A stretch of 64,000 nt of DNA from positions 45,911 through 109,910 of the IMG/VR virus record IMGVR_UViG_3300035659_000003; one strand, written 5' to 3'. Below the pieces are notes generated by a model. It did not search any database, was not told the origin of the DNA, and saw only the letters and a list, made by a program, of their open reading frames with translations. Both the position numbers and the translations under genes were made by a program. The DNA is from a virus. Positions 57,484 through 64,000 of the stretch are shown here, in pieces (positions within the stretch are counted from its first letter, which is position 1; the number at the start of each line of letters is the position of its first letter).

Positions 57484-58674
57484 CTATCTTCCGGCCATCG
57501 ATCCGTCGCCGGTGTTAGGGAACGCCACCGGAAAGTAGGGCGGCGTGGTCGTGGGCGTGATCGTTGCACTCGGCACCTGGGTGGTAGTAGGCGAGTTTGT
57601 GGGTGTGGGGCTTTGCTCCGGCGTCCCCGTAGTCGTGGGTGTTGGCGTATTCGTGGGTGTGGCCGTGGGCGTGCTTGTCCAAGGCGGGATCAGAGTGGCC
57701 GTGGGGGTGGGTGTGCCAGTAGGAATAGGTGTGGGTGTGTAGCATGTTCCTGTCTCCTCGCAGCTTGGCGTTGGCGTGGGGGTGGGGGTAGGAGTCGGAG
57801 TTAGCGTTGGAGTGGCCGTAGGCGTCGCCGTAGGGCTTGTGGTGGGGGTTATCGTTGGGGTCGGCGACGGAGTCTCTGTAGGCTCCGGCGTAGGCGATGG
57901 CGTCGCCGTTGGGGTAGGCGTAGGGCACGTGCCCTCAACCAGGCCGAGTTGATTGGCAAAATACTCCGTCATCGTCACGTTCTCGCCGTCATAGCAAACC
58001 GTGATCTCGCCGCAGTCGTCGGTGTCCTCCGGCGCAAAGTACTCGATATAGGTGCTGGTCACGCCGTCGTGACAAACCTCGATCTCGTCGCAGTCCTCTG
58101 TGTCCTGCCGCCCGTCGTCATCGCGGACACGGGTGGGATACACGCCGTTGTAACAGATGTCATAGAACTCGTGGCACTGGTCATCGCTGGGTGGAATCCC
58201 GCCGTTCTCACAGGTCGGCGGCAGGGGCGTCGGCGTGGGGGTTGGCGTCGGGCTAGGCGTTGGCGTTACAGTAACAGGACATTCCACACAAACAGGAGGA
58301 TTCCCCCAACAACCGCAAGGGGGTGGCGTCGGGGTAGGGGGAACCGTGCAGCCGTTATCCCAGATCGCTTGGCCCGCCGCGTCCCAGTTCTTACCCGCAA
58401 AGCTGAATGTCACGCCACCCACATCGGTGTAGGAATATGGCGGAATGATATCAGCGTCGTGCTCGCTCTCGTGACCGCTATGCTGATACCCTACCGATGC
58501 AACGTCGACGGTAATCTGGTTATAGCCATTCGCGGCGGTATCCGGCGGAGTGGCGTGGCAGATTGTGACTTTGTGCTCGGGGTTCGGCCTCGTGGCCAAT
58601 GCGCCGCCCGTTAGGGCCATCCCTGCCACCATCAGTAAGGCCAGGGCGAACGCTCCTAGCAGAAACTTCTTCAT
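57484..58674 (-). CDS. Exported Pro/Thr-rich surface protein, 396 aa
   Basis: The signal peptide [20 protein letters not shown] ends before [12 protein letters not shown] small domain follows ([12 protein letters not shown]...[16 protein letters not shown]), a type common in exported bacterial proteins. Then come a PTPTPT linker, a Cys-rich acidic repeat region ([37 protein letters not shown]: three similar units) and ~150 residues of TPTP repeats. The end [12 protein letters not shown] resembles an LPxTG sorting motif without the usual membrane tail. Likely secreted or virion-exposed. Confidence 0.65.
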   Translation of the reverse strand: MKKFLLGAFALALLMVAGMALTGGALATRPNPEHKVTICHATPPDTAANGYNQITVDVASVGYQHSGHESEHDADIIPPYSYTDVGGVTFSFAGKNWDAAGQAIWDNGCTVPPTPTPPPCGCWGNPPVCVECPVTVTPTPSPTPTPTPTPLPPTCENGGIPPSDDQCHEFYDICYNGVYPTRVRDDDGRQDTEDCDEIEVCHDGVTSTYIEYFAPEDTDDCGEITVCYDGENVTMTEYFANQLGLVEGTCPTPTPTATPSPTPEPTETPSPTPTITPTTSPTATPTATPTLTPTPTPTPTPTPSCEETGTCYTPTPIPTGTPTPTATLIPPWTSTPTATPTNTPTPTTTGTPEQSPTPTNSPTTTQVPSATITPTTTPPYFPVAFPNTGDGSMAGR

Positions 58675-58688
58675 GCTGTCTCCTCCTT

Positions 58689-58805
58689 TCATTCTGCGCG
58701 CCGGTCATCCAGCCAGCGTATCCTCGGAGGCGGCTTGCGCCATAGCTTCTTCACGCGGTCAATGACCTTGCGTAGAATCCCTGGTGCCTTCGGTGACTTC
58801 TTCAT
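58689..58805 (-). CDS. Basic peptide, 38 aa
   Basis: [20 protein letters not shown] then [19 protein letters not shown] overlaps the CAP-protein stop. Highly basic; may bind nucleic acid or membranes. Confidence 0.45.
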   Translation of the reverse strand: MKKSPKAPGILRKVIDRVKKLWRKPPPRIRWLDDRRAE

Positions 58806-59902
58806 TCCGTGTCCCCGCTGAGGTCGAGCACCCAATACCACGTGGACGCGTTGTCGTTCTCCCCACGACTACCGCGCGCACAACCTACGCCGAGTGCATC
58901 GAAGTCGCCGTTAAGCATATTAAGCTTCTCCTGTCCCCCATACTGGCCAGACCATCCCTGGAAAACGTAATCGGGTCGAGGCGCTGAGGGATCACTTGTT
59001 CCCATACCCTCACGATTCTCTGCGCACCGCATCGTTGGGTAATCCCCGCAACCATACCCAAAGTCAGCCAACCGCTGTGCAAGGCTTCGCCCCAAGGAAT
59101 CCTCCCCGTTTCGACTCTGGTTATACCGTCCGGCCTCGTCTTCGCTCATCCACTGAGCGGATTGCATCAAGACCGGCGATATACTCAGCGGCGCAACTCC
59201 GTTCCTAACCCTGTAATCGTTAACGAGAATGATAAGCTCATCAGCCCAAGGGCTGTCAACGCAGGATGTAGCCGTGGGAGGTGGTGTTGGCGTTGGTTCT
59301 GGCGTCGCTGTTTGCGTCGGCAAAGGTGTGGCTGTGCTTGTGGGCGTCGCCTCGGGTGTTGGCACAGGCAGCGACTCACAAGCTAGACCATCATTATCGT
59401 TTCCGTCCAGCCCGAATGGATCACTTAGGTCAGCGTTGAAGCACGCTTGCGCCGCAGCCTGGGTGGTAAAATCAGAGCAGTTGCAATCGGTGAGCGCACA
59501 TGCGCCGCATACCGCCACAGGGGGTGTTGGTGTCACCGTGGCTGTGGGCGGCGTCGTGCTAGGCGTAGCCGTCGGCGTAACTACGGGCTCCACAACCGCG
59601 CCAAGAGCCAGCAGGCCCCGCATGTCGGTCAGCGGCTGCAGATTGCTCACCTCTGGTTTGCCCGTGAACCAGCGTGACCATGCCCCCGTTTGTGGGTCTA
59701 AGGAGTAGGCCGCATCTACCGCGCCTGTTCCGCAGGTAGCTAGGGCCGCGTCCGCCGGTGTAGTTGGCCCGCTCCATGTGGAGATTGACCACTTGCCCTG
59801 CTGCGGGCAGTTATGGAGTTGGCCCGAAGACGTTGCGCCAACCGTCATCACGCCCAGCAAAGCCGCAGCCCCTAGTGCCAGGGCTATGAGTAGCTTCTTC
59901 AT
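58802..59902 (-). CDS. Exported CAP-domain protein with excalibur-like motif
   Basis: 366 residues: signal [20 protein letters not shown]; an N-terminal domain ([20 protein letters not shown]) of a style seen in Chloroflexota exported proteins; a TPTATP linker; an excalibur-like Ca-binding segment ([17 protein letters not shown]...[11 protein letters not shown], ~140-180); another PT linker; and a C-terminal CAP/SCP-like domain ([45 protein letters not shown]). CAP proteins act extracellularly on cell envelopes. Phage-carried copies are uncommon. Confidence 0.75.
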   Translation of the reverse strand: MKKLLIALALGAAALLGVMTVGATSSGQLHNCPQQGKWSISTWSGPTTPADAALATCGTGAVDAAYSLDPQTGAWSRWFTGKPEVSNLQPLTDMRGLLALGAVVEPVVTPTATPSTTPPTATVTPTPPVAVCGACALTDCNCSDFTTQAAAQACFNADLSDPFGLDGNDNDGLACESLPVPTPEATPTSTATPLPTQTATPEPTPTPPPTATSCVDSPWADELIILVNDYRVRNGVAPLSISPVLMQSAQWMSEDEAGRYNQSRNGEDSLGRSLAQRLADFGYGCGDYPTMRCAENREGMGTSDPSAPRPDYVFQGWSGQYGGQEKLNMLNGDFDALGVGCARGSRGENDNASTWYWVLDLSGDTE

Positions 59903-60066
59903 TCGTTCCTGCGCCTTTCGTTCGTCGCGCTGTCAAACCGCGCGGCTAGCGTCCGCCGAAAACTCAGAAGAGCCTGCTCCATCGGGGTAGGCTCGTCCAT
60001 CGCCTCGGCAAAGGTCTCCATGAGTTCTCGCGCGGGTGCTATGATCCGTCGTCTGAGTAGTAGCAT
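59899..60066 (-). CDS. Small protein, 55 aa
   Basis: [20 protein letters not shown] then [20 protein letters not shown]. Basic, helical. First gene after ECF-like promoter A8, whose hairpin hides its ribosome site. Confidence 0.5.
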   Translation of the reverse strand: MLLLRRRIIAPARELMETFAEAMDEPTPMEQALLSFRRTLAARFDSATNERRRNE

Positions 60067-60071
60067 AAACT

Positions 60072-60116
60072 TCACCTCCTGAATATGTAGACGCATCAGG
60101 AGGGTCTTGTGTTACG
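60072..60116 (-). promoter_or_regulatory. ECF-type promoter-like element, copy A8
   Basis: Minus strand: CGTAAC, 17 bases, CGTC, TACATATTCAGGAGG. CCTCCTGA and TCAGGAGG are perfect 8-base complements that enclose CGTC and include the ribosome site of ATG 60066. Confidence 0.6.
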
Positions 60117-60128
60117 CCCCTAGCCTCT

Positions 60129-60446
60129 CTACCAGGGTGCTCCGAAAAAGGTGGTCTTCTTGGGCGTGGGCTCCTGCGCCGGTGCCGCCGGTTGCTGTGT
60201 TATGCCCTCGGCCAAGGCCGCCATCTCCTCTTCAGTGGTGACGCCCTCCCGCAGCAGAACCTGGCGGGTGAAGCTGTTGGCGGCCTGTGCCAGATACTCT
60301 GCTGCGATCTGTAGCGCCCTGACTTCCTTCGGCTCGCCGAACTTGACAGCTAGGCCGACCGCGCGCAGCTCCAGGCGCATAGCGGCGAAGTTGGCGTCGA
60401 GCGCCATCGCGTGCAGGGTCTCGTTTGAGGCCTTGTTGAAGTCCAT
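60129..60446 (-). CDS. Hypothetical helical protein, 105 aa
   Basis: FNKASNETLHAMALDANFAA, AAEYLAQAANSFTRQVLLRE, then a Pro-rich end (AAPAQEPTPKKTTFFGAPW). Helical bundle; unknown. Confidence 0.55.
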   Translation of the reverse strand: MDFNKASNETLHAMALDANFAAMRLELRAVGLAVKFGEPKEVRALQIAAEYLAQAANSFTRQVLLREGVTTEEEMAALAEGITQQPAAPAQEPTPKKTTFFGAPW

Positions 60447-60448
60447 GT

Positions 60449-60664
60449 CTACGTCACCGCCGCAACAAGGCCGAGCGCGCGGCCCAGGCTGACGTAGTAG
60501 CGCCGCGCTTCTGACAAGAACCCCGTTGCTCTCCCCTTCAGCTCGCCGCGCTTGAAGTCGTCCGTCTCGCCTCCGACCAGGCTTGCATTGACGACCGCCT
60601 CGGCCAGGATGAGCTGGATGCCGATGGAGGCCATCATGATTTGCTCTTCCTTAGTGATGGCCAT
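60449..60664 (-). CDS. Hypothetical helical protein, 71 aa
   Basis: The start MAITKEEQIMMASIGIQL at 60664 just after the upstream stop. Second helix LSEARRYYVSLGRALGLVAA. Unknown. Confidence 0.5.
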   Translation of the reverse strand: MAITKEEQIMMASIGIQLILAEAVVNASLVGGETDDFKRGELKGRATGFLSEARRYYVSLGRALGLVAAVT

Positions 60665-60666
60665 CT

Positions 60667-60996
60667 CTACATCCTCCAGGTGATCGTCGGGGGCGGGGGC
60701 GCGGGGCTTGGGGTCGGTGTGACCGTCACCGTCCATGACCAGCTAATGGGGCCGCCCTCACGCCGTGTAAGCTCCCCGCTGGTCTGAACGGCCACAACGA
60801 GGTAGGTGCCAGGTTTCTGGATGAGAAGCTCGATCACCTGCCGCGTCGCCCGCTCCATATGCGATGGGTAAGACTCCTCGGGGTAGGGGCGGAAGTCAGA
60901 CCAGAGCGAATCGACGAACCGCTTGTGCGGTGCGCCCTTGTGAAGATCGATCTCGTGGATGATGATCGCGTATTTATCGTTCCTGCTGATTGTCAT
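60667..60996 (-). CDS. Hypothetical protein, 109 aa
   Basis: MTISRNDKYAIIIHEIDLHKG starts a beta-alpha-beta protein with KPGTYLVVAVQTSGELTRRE and a Pro/Thr end. Likely beta-sandwich; no family. Confidence 0.5.
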   Translation of the reverse strand: MTISRNDKYAIIIHEIDLHKGAPHKRFVDSLWSDFRPYPEESYPSHMERATRQVIELLIQKPGTYLVVAVQTSGELTRREGGPISWSWTVTVTPTPSPAPPPPTITWRM

Positions 60997-61014
60997 GCCG
61001 CCTCCTTCATTTTT

Positions 61015-61050
61015 TTAGGCCGACTCCCCCGCCCTCCGGCTTCGGCCTAA
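61015..61050 (-). other. Perfect 9-bp stem-loop ahead of the 109-aa gene
   Basis: TTAGGCCGA and TCGGCCTAA enclose an 18-base G-rich loop, just upstream of AAAAAATGAAGGAGG. A-run, not T-run, follows on the minus strand, so it is not an intrinsic terminator. It may regulate translation. A 26-aa ATG frame (61015-61095) overlaps it but lacks a ribosome site. Confidence 0.4.
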
Positions 61051-61122
61051 CCAGCCCTTCTCACTTGCAGGCAATCTGGCCGGTTCCCTTCTCATGCCGT
61101 AGGGGTCATTAACCCCTTGCAC

Positions 61123-61155
61123 TTACTATGACGATGCGACAGAGGCTTCGGTGAC
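61123..61155 (-). promoter_or_regulatory. ECF-type promoter-like element, copy B2
   Basis: Minus strand: GGTCAC, 17 bases, CGTC, ATAGTAAGTGCAAGGGG. It overlaps the end of the 82-aa gene. No start codon with a good site lies close downstream (next gene at 60996), unlike other copies. Confidence 0.45.
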
Positions 61156-61374
61156 CGGCTTCACAAGCCCGTCGGCGACCGCGCAGACAGGCACGTTCCA
61201 GTCTTCGGCTCGCTCGATCAGGCATTCCTTGCAGAATTCGCCGTACAGCGCGTCGTCGTTAGGGTCTAGAAACCAGACGCCTAGCACAGTCTCGTCGCCG
61301 TCACCGCATGCCTGGCACCCGACGTCGCGCAGATCGAACAGGTCTACTACGAACAATTCCGACTGGACAAACAT
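61126..61374 (-). CDS. Zinc-binding protein, 82 aa
   Basis: The start MFVQSELFVVDLFDLRD at 61374 follows GGAGGACGATA and element B3. VGCQACGDGDETVLG and GEFCKECLIERAEDW give two CxxC pairs. C-terminal KPVTEASVASS is shaped by element B2. Unknown. Confidence 0.55.
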   Translation of the reverse strand: MFVQSELFVVDLFDLRDVGCQACGDGDETVLGVWFLDPNDDALYGEFCKECLIERAEDWNVPVCAVADGLVKPVTEASVASS

Positions 61375-61381
61375 TATCGTC

Positions 61382-61423
61382 CTCCTTCGCTGATTATGAC
61401 GATTCGGCGGGGGGGTCGGTAAC
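61382..61423 (-). promoter_or_regulatory. ECF-type promoter-like element, copy B3
   Basis: Minus strand: CGTTAC, 17 bases with a C7 tract, CGTC, ATAATCAGCGAAGGAGG, then ATG at 61374. The CATAAT could also act as a sigma70 -10. Confidence 0.55.
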
Positions 61424-61957
61424 GTCCTCGTAGGCACTATCCAGGAGCTGGAAGAGCGGCGGTGTTCCCAGGATGCGCGCCGCTGCGTTCTTGATAGCGT
61501 CCTCGCTAAATGGGGCTAGCGCCGGATCAGATGTGGTGCGTGAGCCGACAGGCCGCTCCCAAACGCACGAGGGAAGGATTATCCGTAGCCACTTGTTGAT
61601 GACGAGCTGGTCGCCCTCGGGCAGCTCCTCGTAGGCCCCCCGCAGGCGGTTCAGCTCTTGGCATCCGCAAACGCCGAGGTTCCAGTCCAGCAGACCGCAC
61701 TCTTTTGCGGCCAGTAACCACGCACGAGCGGCGGGGCCAGTGTGAAACCACCATAGCCATCGGCGCGCTATGCGTGCCTTGATTCTGCCCAGGAATCCTA
61801 GCGGGGGCGGGGCCGGAAGCTCTACCCAGCCAGGCGTCACTCCGGCGAGGTGCCTGATGACGTCAACGTCCCGCGCCATCGCCGCGCGGCGCTCCTCGCA
61901 CTTTTCGCAGGGGCAGCGGTTCAGGGGATCGATGTTGCTATTGATGCTTACTGGCAT
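61394..61957 (-). CDS. Hypothetical protein, 187 aa
   Basis: RCPCEKCEERRAAMARDVDV gives a Cys cluster near the start; basic helix (GRIKARIARRWLWWF); LGVCGCQELNRLRGAYEEL; ends DVTDPPAESS under element B3. No family known. Confidence 0.5.
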   Translation of the reverse strand: MPVSINSNIDPLNRCPCEKCEERRAAMARDVDVIRHLAGVTPGWVELPAPPPLGFLGRIKARIARRWLWWFHTGPAARAWLLAAKECGLLDWNLGVCGCQELNRLRGAYEELPEGDQLVINKWLRIILPSCVWERPVGSRTTSDPALAPFSEDAIKNAAARILGTPPLFQLLDSAYEDVTDPPAESS

Positions 61958-62226
61958 TATTCCTTTGCTCCGCGTTGTAGCTCCTGCACAAGCTCTGCGA
62001 TGCGCCGGTCAGCAGCGCCTAGCGCCCGTTGGTGCGTGAGCAGCTCTGCCGTCAGGTGCTCGATAAAGGACTCCGCCTTCTCGAAGAATCGGTAGGCGCA
62101 CAGGAAGCAGGCCCCACAGTTGCAGGTTCGCCCCTGCTCTACCGCCGCCAGCAGCCAGCCGCTCGTGTTCTGGAATAGGGCCAGTGCCCGCTTAGCGGTC
62201 ATCGGAGTGCCAGTCTCGTGCGTCAT
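61957..62226 (-). CDS. Hypothetical zinc-binding protein, 89 aa
   Basis: The start MTHETGTPMTAKRALALF at 62226 overlaps the macro-domain stop. TCNCGACFLCAYRFF has four Cys in ten residues; helices follow (IEHLTAELLTHQRALG). Unknown. Confidence 0.5.
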   Translation of the reverse strand: MTHETGTPMTAKRALALFQNTSGWLLAAVEQGRTCNCGACFLCAYRFFEKAESFIEHLTAELLTHQRALGAADRRIAELVQELQRGAKE

Positions 62227-62699
62227 TGGGGCTTCTCCTTGTAGACGACTACGAAGCGGTCGTCCAGCCACTTCTCCAGGATGGGCTTGACCCGCTCCCA
62301 CTCCAGCCCGCCGTTACCGCAGCCAGGACGGGGCAGGACAACGCACTTGACGGAGGGGTGCAGGTGCTCCGCCCAGACCTGCAGGTTCAGGGCCGAATGG
62401 TAGATCAGCTCCGGATCGGCCTTCTCCCACCAGTTTTGCTTGACGGGGAACGCGATTAGCGTCATGGGCCTGTCGCCCAGCACTATCGGGAACGCGTGGA
62501 GCTTGTTGCCGAACTTCCTAATCGACGCGCCGAGCAACCGAGGGAGATCGGCCCATCGCTGTTTTGCTTCGAGCGCGACGCCTCGCCCCATAACCGCCTC
62601 GCCGTTCTTCTTTACGAATCCGTTGGTGGTTATCGCCACGGCGTCGGCTTGCAGTGCTGTTGCGGCGTCCCATAGGTCTCCCTGAAGCTCTCTCATCAC
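62223..62699 (-). CDS. Macro-domain protein (ADP-ribose binding / hydrolase-like)
   Basis: 158 residues: LQGDLWDA (Asp8), ADAVAITTNGFVKKNGEAVMGRG (ADP-ribose loop 1, residues 18-40), LPRPGCGNGGLEWERV (loop 2, 122-137). The order and GxGxGGL loop match macro domains of the ALC1/DarG type that remove ADP-ribose from proteins or DNA. Phages could use it against DarT-like host defence, or to protect themselves from the ART-like domains of their own MuF protein. Catalytic activity not shown. Confidence 0.8.
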   Translation of the reverse strand: MMRELQGDLWDAATALQADAVAITTNGFVKKNGEAVMGRGVALEAKQRWADLPRLLGASIRKFGNKLHAFPIVLGDRPMTLIAFPVKQNWWEKADPELIYHSALNLQVWAEHLHPSVKCVVLPRPGCGNGGLEWERVKPILEKWLDDRFVVVYKEKPQ

Positions 62700-62887
62700 T
62701 CGCTCGCGGGCGGGGGCTCGTCCTCTCTGTTAATTCTCAGAGCGGCATCGCACGCAACGTCGGCGAACATCTCCGCCAGCTCCGCTTTCTCCTGAAGGGC
62801 CGTGCGCTCCGCCTCGCCTAGCGCGATGCGCTGTGATTGCATCTCGCAGAAGATCGCCTGCAGCATGAAGTAGATTGCCTTATCCAT
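62696..62887 (-). CDS. Hypothetical helical protein, 63 aa
   Basis: MDKAIYFMLQAIFCEMQSQR then LGEAERTALQEKAELAEMFA; one long helical hairpin. ATG overlaps the upstream TAA. Unknown. Confidence 0.5.
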   Translation of the reverse strand: MDKAIYFMLQAIFCEMQSQRIALGEAERTALQEKAELAEMFADVACDAALRINREDEPPPASE

Positions 62888-63035
62888 CAGTGACCTCCGC
62901 AGCGCACATCCGACTAAAAAACGCCGTCTCTGCCTTGCTCCTGTGCCGCAACCGCCAGCAAAGGTGCTTGCTCCGCAGTATACGGTTCCGTATCCGCCGG
63001 ATGCGGATGTTCAGGGTCGCCTTGTTTGATCTCAA
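62880..63035 (-). CDS. Basic protein, 51 aa, TTG start
   Basis: TTG at 63035 is placed behind GGGAGGG and element B4. RSNKATLNIRIRRIRNRILR then HLCWRLRHRSKAETAFF: very basic, may bind nucleic acid. The start choice is uncertain. Confidence 0.4.
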   Translation of the reverse strand: MRSNKATLNIRIRRIRNRILRSKHLCWRLRHRSKAETAFFSRMCAAEVTDG

Positions 63036-63040
63036 TGCTT

Positions 63041-63082
63041 CCCTCCCGCTTACTATGACGATCCTGACGGGGCCTCGGTCAC
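63041..63082 (-). promoter_or_regulatory. ECF-type promoter-like element, copy B4
   Basis: Minus strand: GGTGAC, 17 bases, CGTC, ATAGTAAGCGGGAGGG. Overlaps the last codons of the 79-aa gene. Confidence 0.5.
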
Positions 63083-63292
63083 CAGCCGGTCTATCAGGAC
63101 AGGCGTCTGCACCAACAGGCCCAGGCACTTCGCGCACATCGGGATCGGATTATCGAGCGTGAATTCCTGTGCGTAGACGAGCGCCTCCTGGCTGCACATA
63201 GCAAAGTCGAACCCGTCGTTGTACGGCTCGATGAAGAGTGCCTCGCACGCAGTAGGCTCGCAGGGTGTGAGGTAGATCGTGCGGGCGATCAC
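63053..63292 (-). CDS. Hypothetical protein, 79 aa
   Basis: IYLTPCEPTACEALFIEPY, then PMCAKCLGLLVQTPVLI: two Cys pairs for a zinc site. Ends RLVTEAPSGSS under element B4. Unknown. Confidence 0.55.
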   Translation of the reverse strand: MIARTIYLTPCEPTACEALFIEPYNDGFDFAMCSQEALVYAQEFTLDNPIPMCAKCLGLLVQTPVLIDRLVTEAPSGSS

Positions 63293-63534
63293 TGCCTCTC
63301 CTCGTTGATGACCACGATGACGGTCACGCCCATGAGATCAGCGTCGGTGCCCGCAATTCCTAGCCGCGCCGCCGTCTCCTTGGCATTGTCCTCGTTGAAC
63401 ATGAGGTCACGCCCTAGCGTCTCGAGATCGTACTCGTCAAAGCCCACGAAGTTTGTCCCCGTGACATCATCAGCGCTGCCGTAGCGCGCCAGGTCGCCAC
63501 GAAAGATGTAGCCCTCGATAGTAGCCTCGATCAT
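63289..63534 (-). CDS. Hypothetical protein, 81 aa
   Basis: MIEATIEGYIFRGDLARYGS, LETLGRDLMFNEDNAKETAA then GVTVIVVINEERQ. Alpha/beta. Unknown. Confidence 0.5.
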   Translation of the reverse strand: MIEATIEGYIFRGDLARYGSADDVTGTNFVGFDEYDLETLGRDLMFNEDNAKETAARLGIAGTDADLMGVTVIVVINEERQ

Positions 63535-63536
63535 GC

Positions 63537-63959
63537 CTAGTTCTCCTTGTCCAGGTCTATCACCCGTGTCGTCCAGATGCTGAGCACGGCCAGCAGGCCG
63601 GAGGGCTCAGGTATCGCCTCTCGGTCGTCGATGGGCACGCGGAATTGAAGCCCCTCCCCGTCGTCTGAGACGGTTATCCCATCCAGACTGTCCGGCGGCC
63701 AGGCAACGGAGTAGTAAGAGCGCTCGGGGCCGTCCAAGACGCATACCACGAAGCGGTCTATCGACAAGTGGTCTGCTACCCGAACGTCAAAGCCCGCCGC
63801 CCCGTCCGCGTTCCGCATCAGGTCATACTTGGGGGTGGTCTTGTAGAGGACGACCTCGCCCCCGAAATCTATTGCCTTGCCGACAACCCGCGTTTTGTTA
63901 CCGTACAGGCTCGTGGTGTAGACTAAGGGTAGCATGATTCCGCGCTTGTCCCAGCTCAT
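63537..63959 (-). CDS. Hypothetical beta-rich protein, 140 aa
   Basis: LPLVYTTSLYGNKTRVVGKAI, FDVRVADHLSIDRFVVCVLDG, RSYYSVAWPPDSLDG: beta-sandwich-like. Start MSWDKRGIM at 63959, with an alternative ATG 63935. Unknown. Confidence 0.5.
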   Translation of the reverse strand: MSWDKRGIMLPLVYTTSLYGNKTRVVGKAIDFGGEVVLYKTTPKYDLMRNADGAAGFDVRVADHLSIDRFVVCVLDGPERSYYSVAWPPDSLDGITVSDDGEGLQFRVPIDDREAIPEPSGLLAVLSIWTTRVIDLDKEN

Positions 63960-63961
63960 CC

Positions 63962-64000
63962 TTACATCTCCTCGATGTCGGTGAGGCCCAGGCCTGCTAG
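63962..64000 (-). CDS. 3' end of an upstream gene (partial)
   Basis: Minus frame LAGLGLTDIEEM then TAA, open to the window edge. Only 12 codons are present, so nothing can be said about the product. It ends 3 bases before the next ATG. Confidence 0.4.
   Translation of the reverse strand, partial: LAGLGLTDIEEM

Noticed and set aside
61015-61050. Hairpin as a rho-independent terminator
   Set aside because: The run after the stem on the transcribed strand is A, not U, and a ribosome site follows at once.
6541-63082. The 12 repeated elements as a CRISPR array, transposon ends or att sites
   Set aside because: They are single, dispersed, in one orientation and tied to start codons; there are no spacers between tandem copies and no target duplications.
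1-64000. Major capsid, terminase, integrase, polymerase or tape-measure genes
   Set aside because: I looked for their usual motifs and lengths on both strands and found none that I could support; they are probably outside this window.

Overview
This window is one stretch of a tailed-phage (Caudoviricetes) genome or prophage, given as the complement of its coding strand. Essentially every gene lies on the minus strand, so transcription runs from position 64000 towards position 1. Genes are packed tightly, with ATGA, TAATG and GTGA stop/start overlaps nearly everywhere. The DNA looks GC-rich and codon choice looks uniform. Two exported proteins have long Pro-Thr-rich linkers, one with an excalibur-like motif and a CAP domain. 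That style is common in Chloroflexota, so a Chloroflexota-like host is my best but unproven guess. No terminase, major capsid, tail-tube, tape-measure or polymerase gene is visible, so the genome continues well beyond this window.

Layout in transcription order. (1) 64.0-47.6 kb is an accessory region of about 55 small genes: many zinc-ribbon proteins and one- or two-pass membrane peptides, two HExxH peptidase-like proteins, a macro domain, DUF4326, DUF4241 and SLOG proteins, two large exported proteins, a lipoprotein and an RNA ligase. (2) 47.6-44.4 kb holds an untranslated structured-looking segment, five tRNA genes (Met, Tyr, Gln, Thr, Lys), a D12-class adenine methyltransferase and a DUF2061 membrane protein. 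(3) 44.4-33.3 kb starts at a sigma70-like promoter and carries a GroES-like protein, the portal, a collagen-like fibre and other virion proteins, a kinase-like protein, a metallophosphoesterase, a RusA-like resolvase, a gp10-like neck protein and a secreted metzincin. (4) 33.3-16.0 kb holds six very large or repeat-rich proteins that look like a capsid-maturation cassette. It includes an XkdF-like prohead protease inside a 1714-residue protein and a MuF-like head protein of 1654 residues carrying three ADP-ribosyltransferase-like domains and a zincin. (5) 16.0-5.2 kb is a second accessory region of small genes with two homing endonucleases, a ClpP-like protease, a nucleoside deoxyribosyltransferase-like protein, a HAD phosphatase and a dNTP pyrophosphohydrolase-like protein. 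(6) 5.2-0 kb has a tail fibre, a glycosidase-like protein and the start of a beta-propeller-like protein.

Two observations stand out. First, one bipartite element, GTNAC then 16-17 bases then CGTC, occurs 12 times, nearly always just ahead of a start codon in the accessory regions. It matches the architecture of promoters read by ECF-type sigma factors (-35 AAC motif, -10 CGTC). It suggests that the accessory genes form a regulon read by a host or phage ECF-like sigma factor. Second, the 33.3-16.0 kb cassette is stitched together by recurrent short modules: KH[DE]TEENPxHSHDP, KHLPGKHDQKKHG, PGExPP...GPRGGxYY and CPxGxHxH...DYCH. They separate predicted enzymes (three ART-like domains, two zincins, a PD-(D/E)xK-like nuclease and the protease). 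I infer that these are processing or docking tags that load an enzyme cargo into the capsid. The macro-domain protein at 62.2 kb could reverse ADP-ribosylation made by that cargo.
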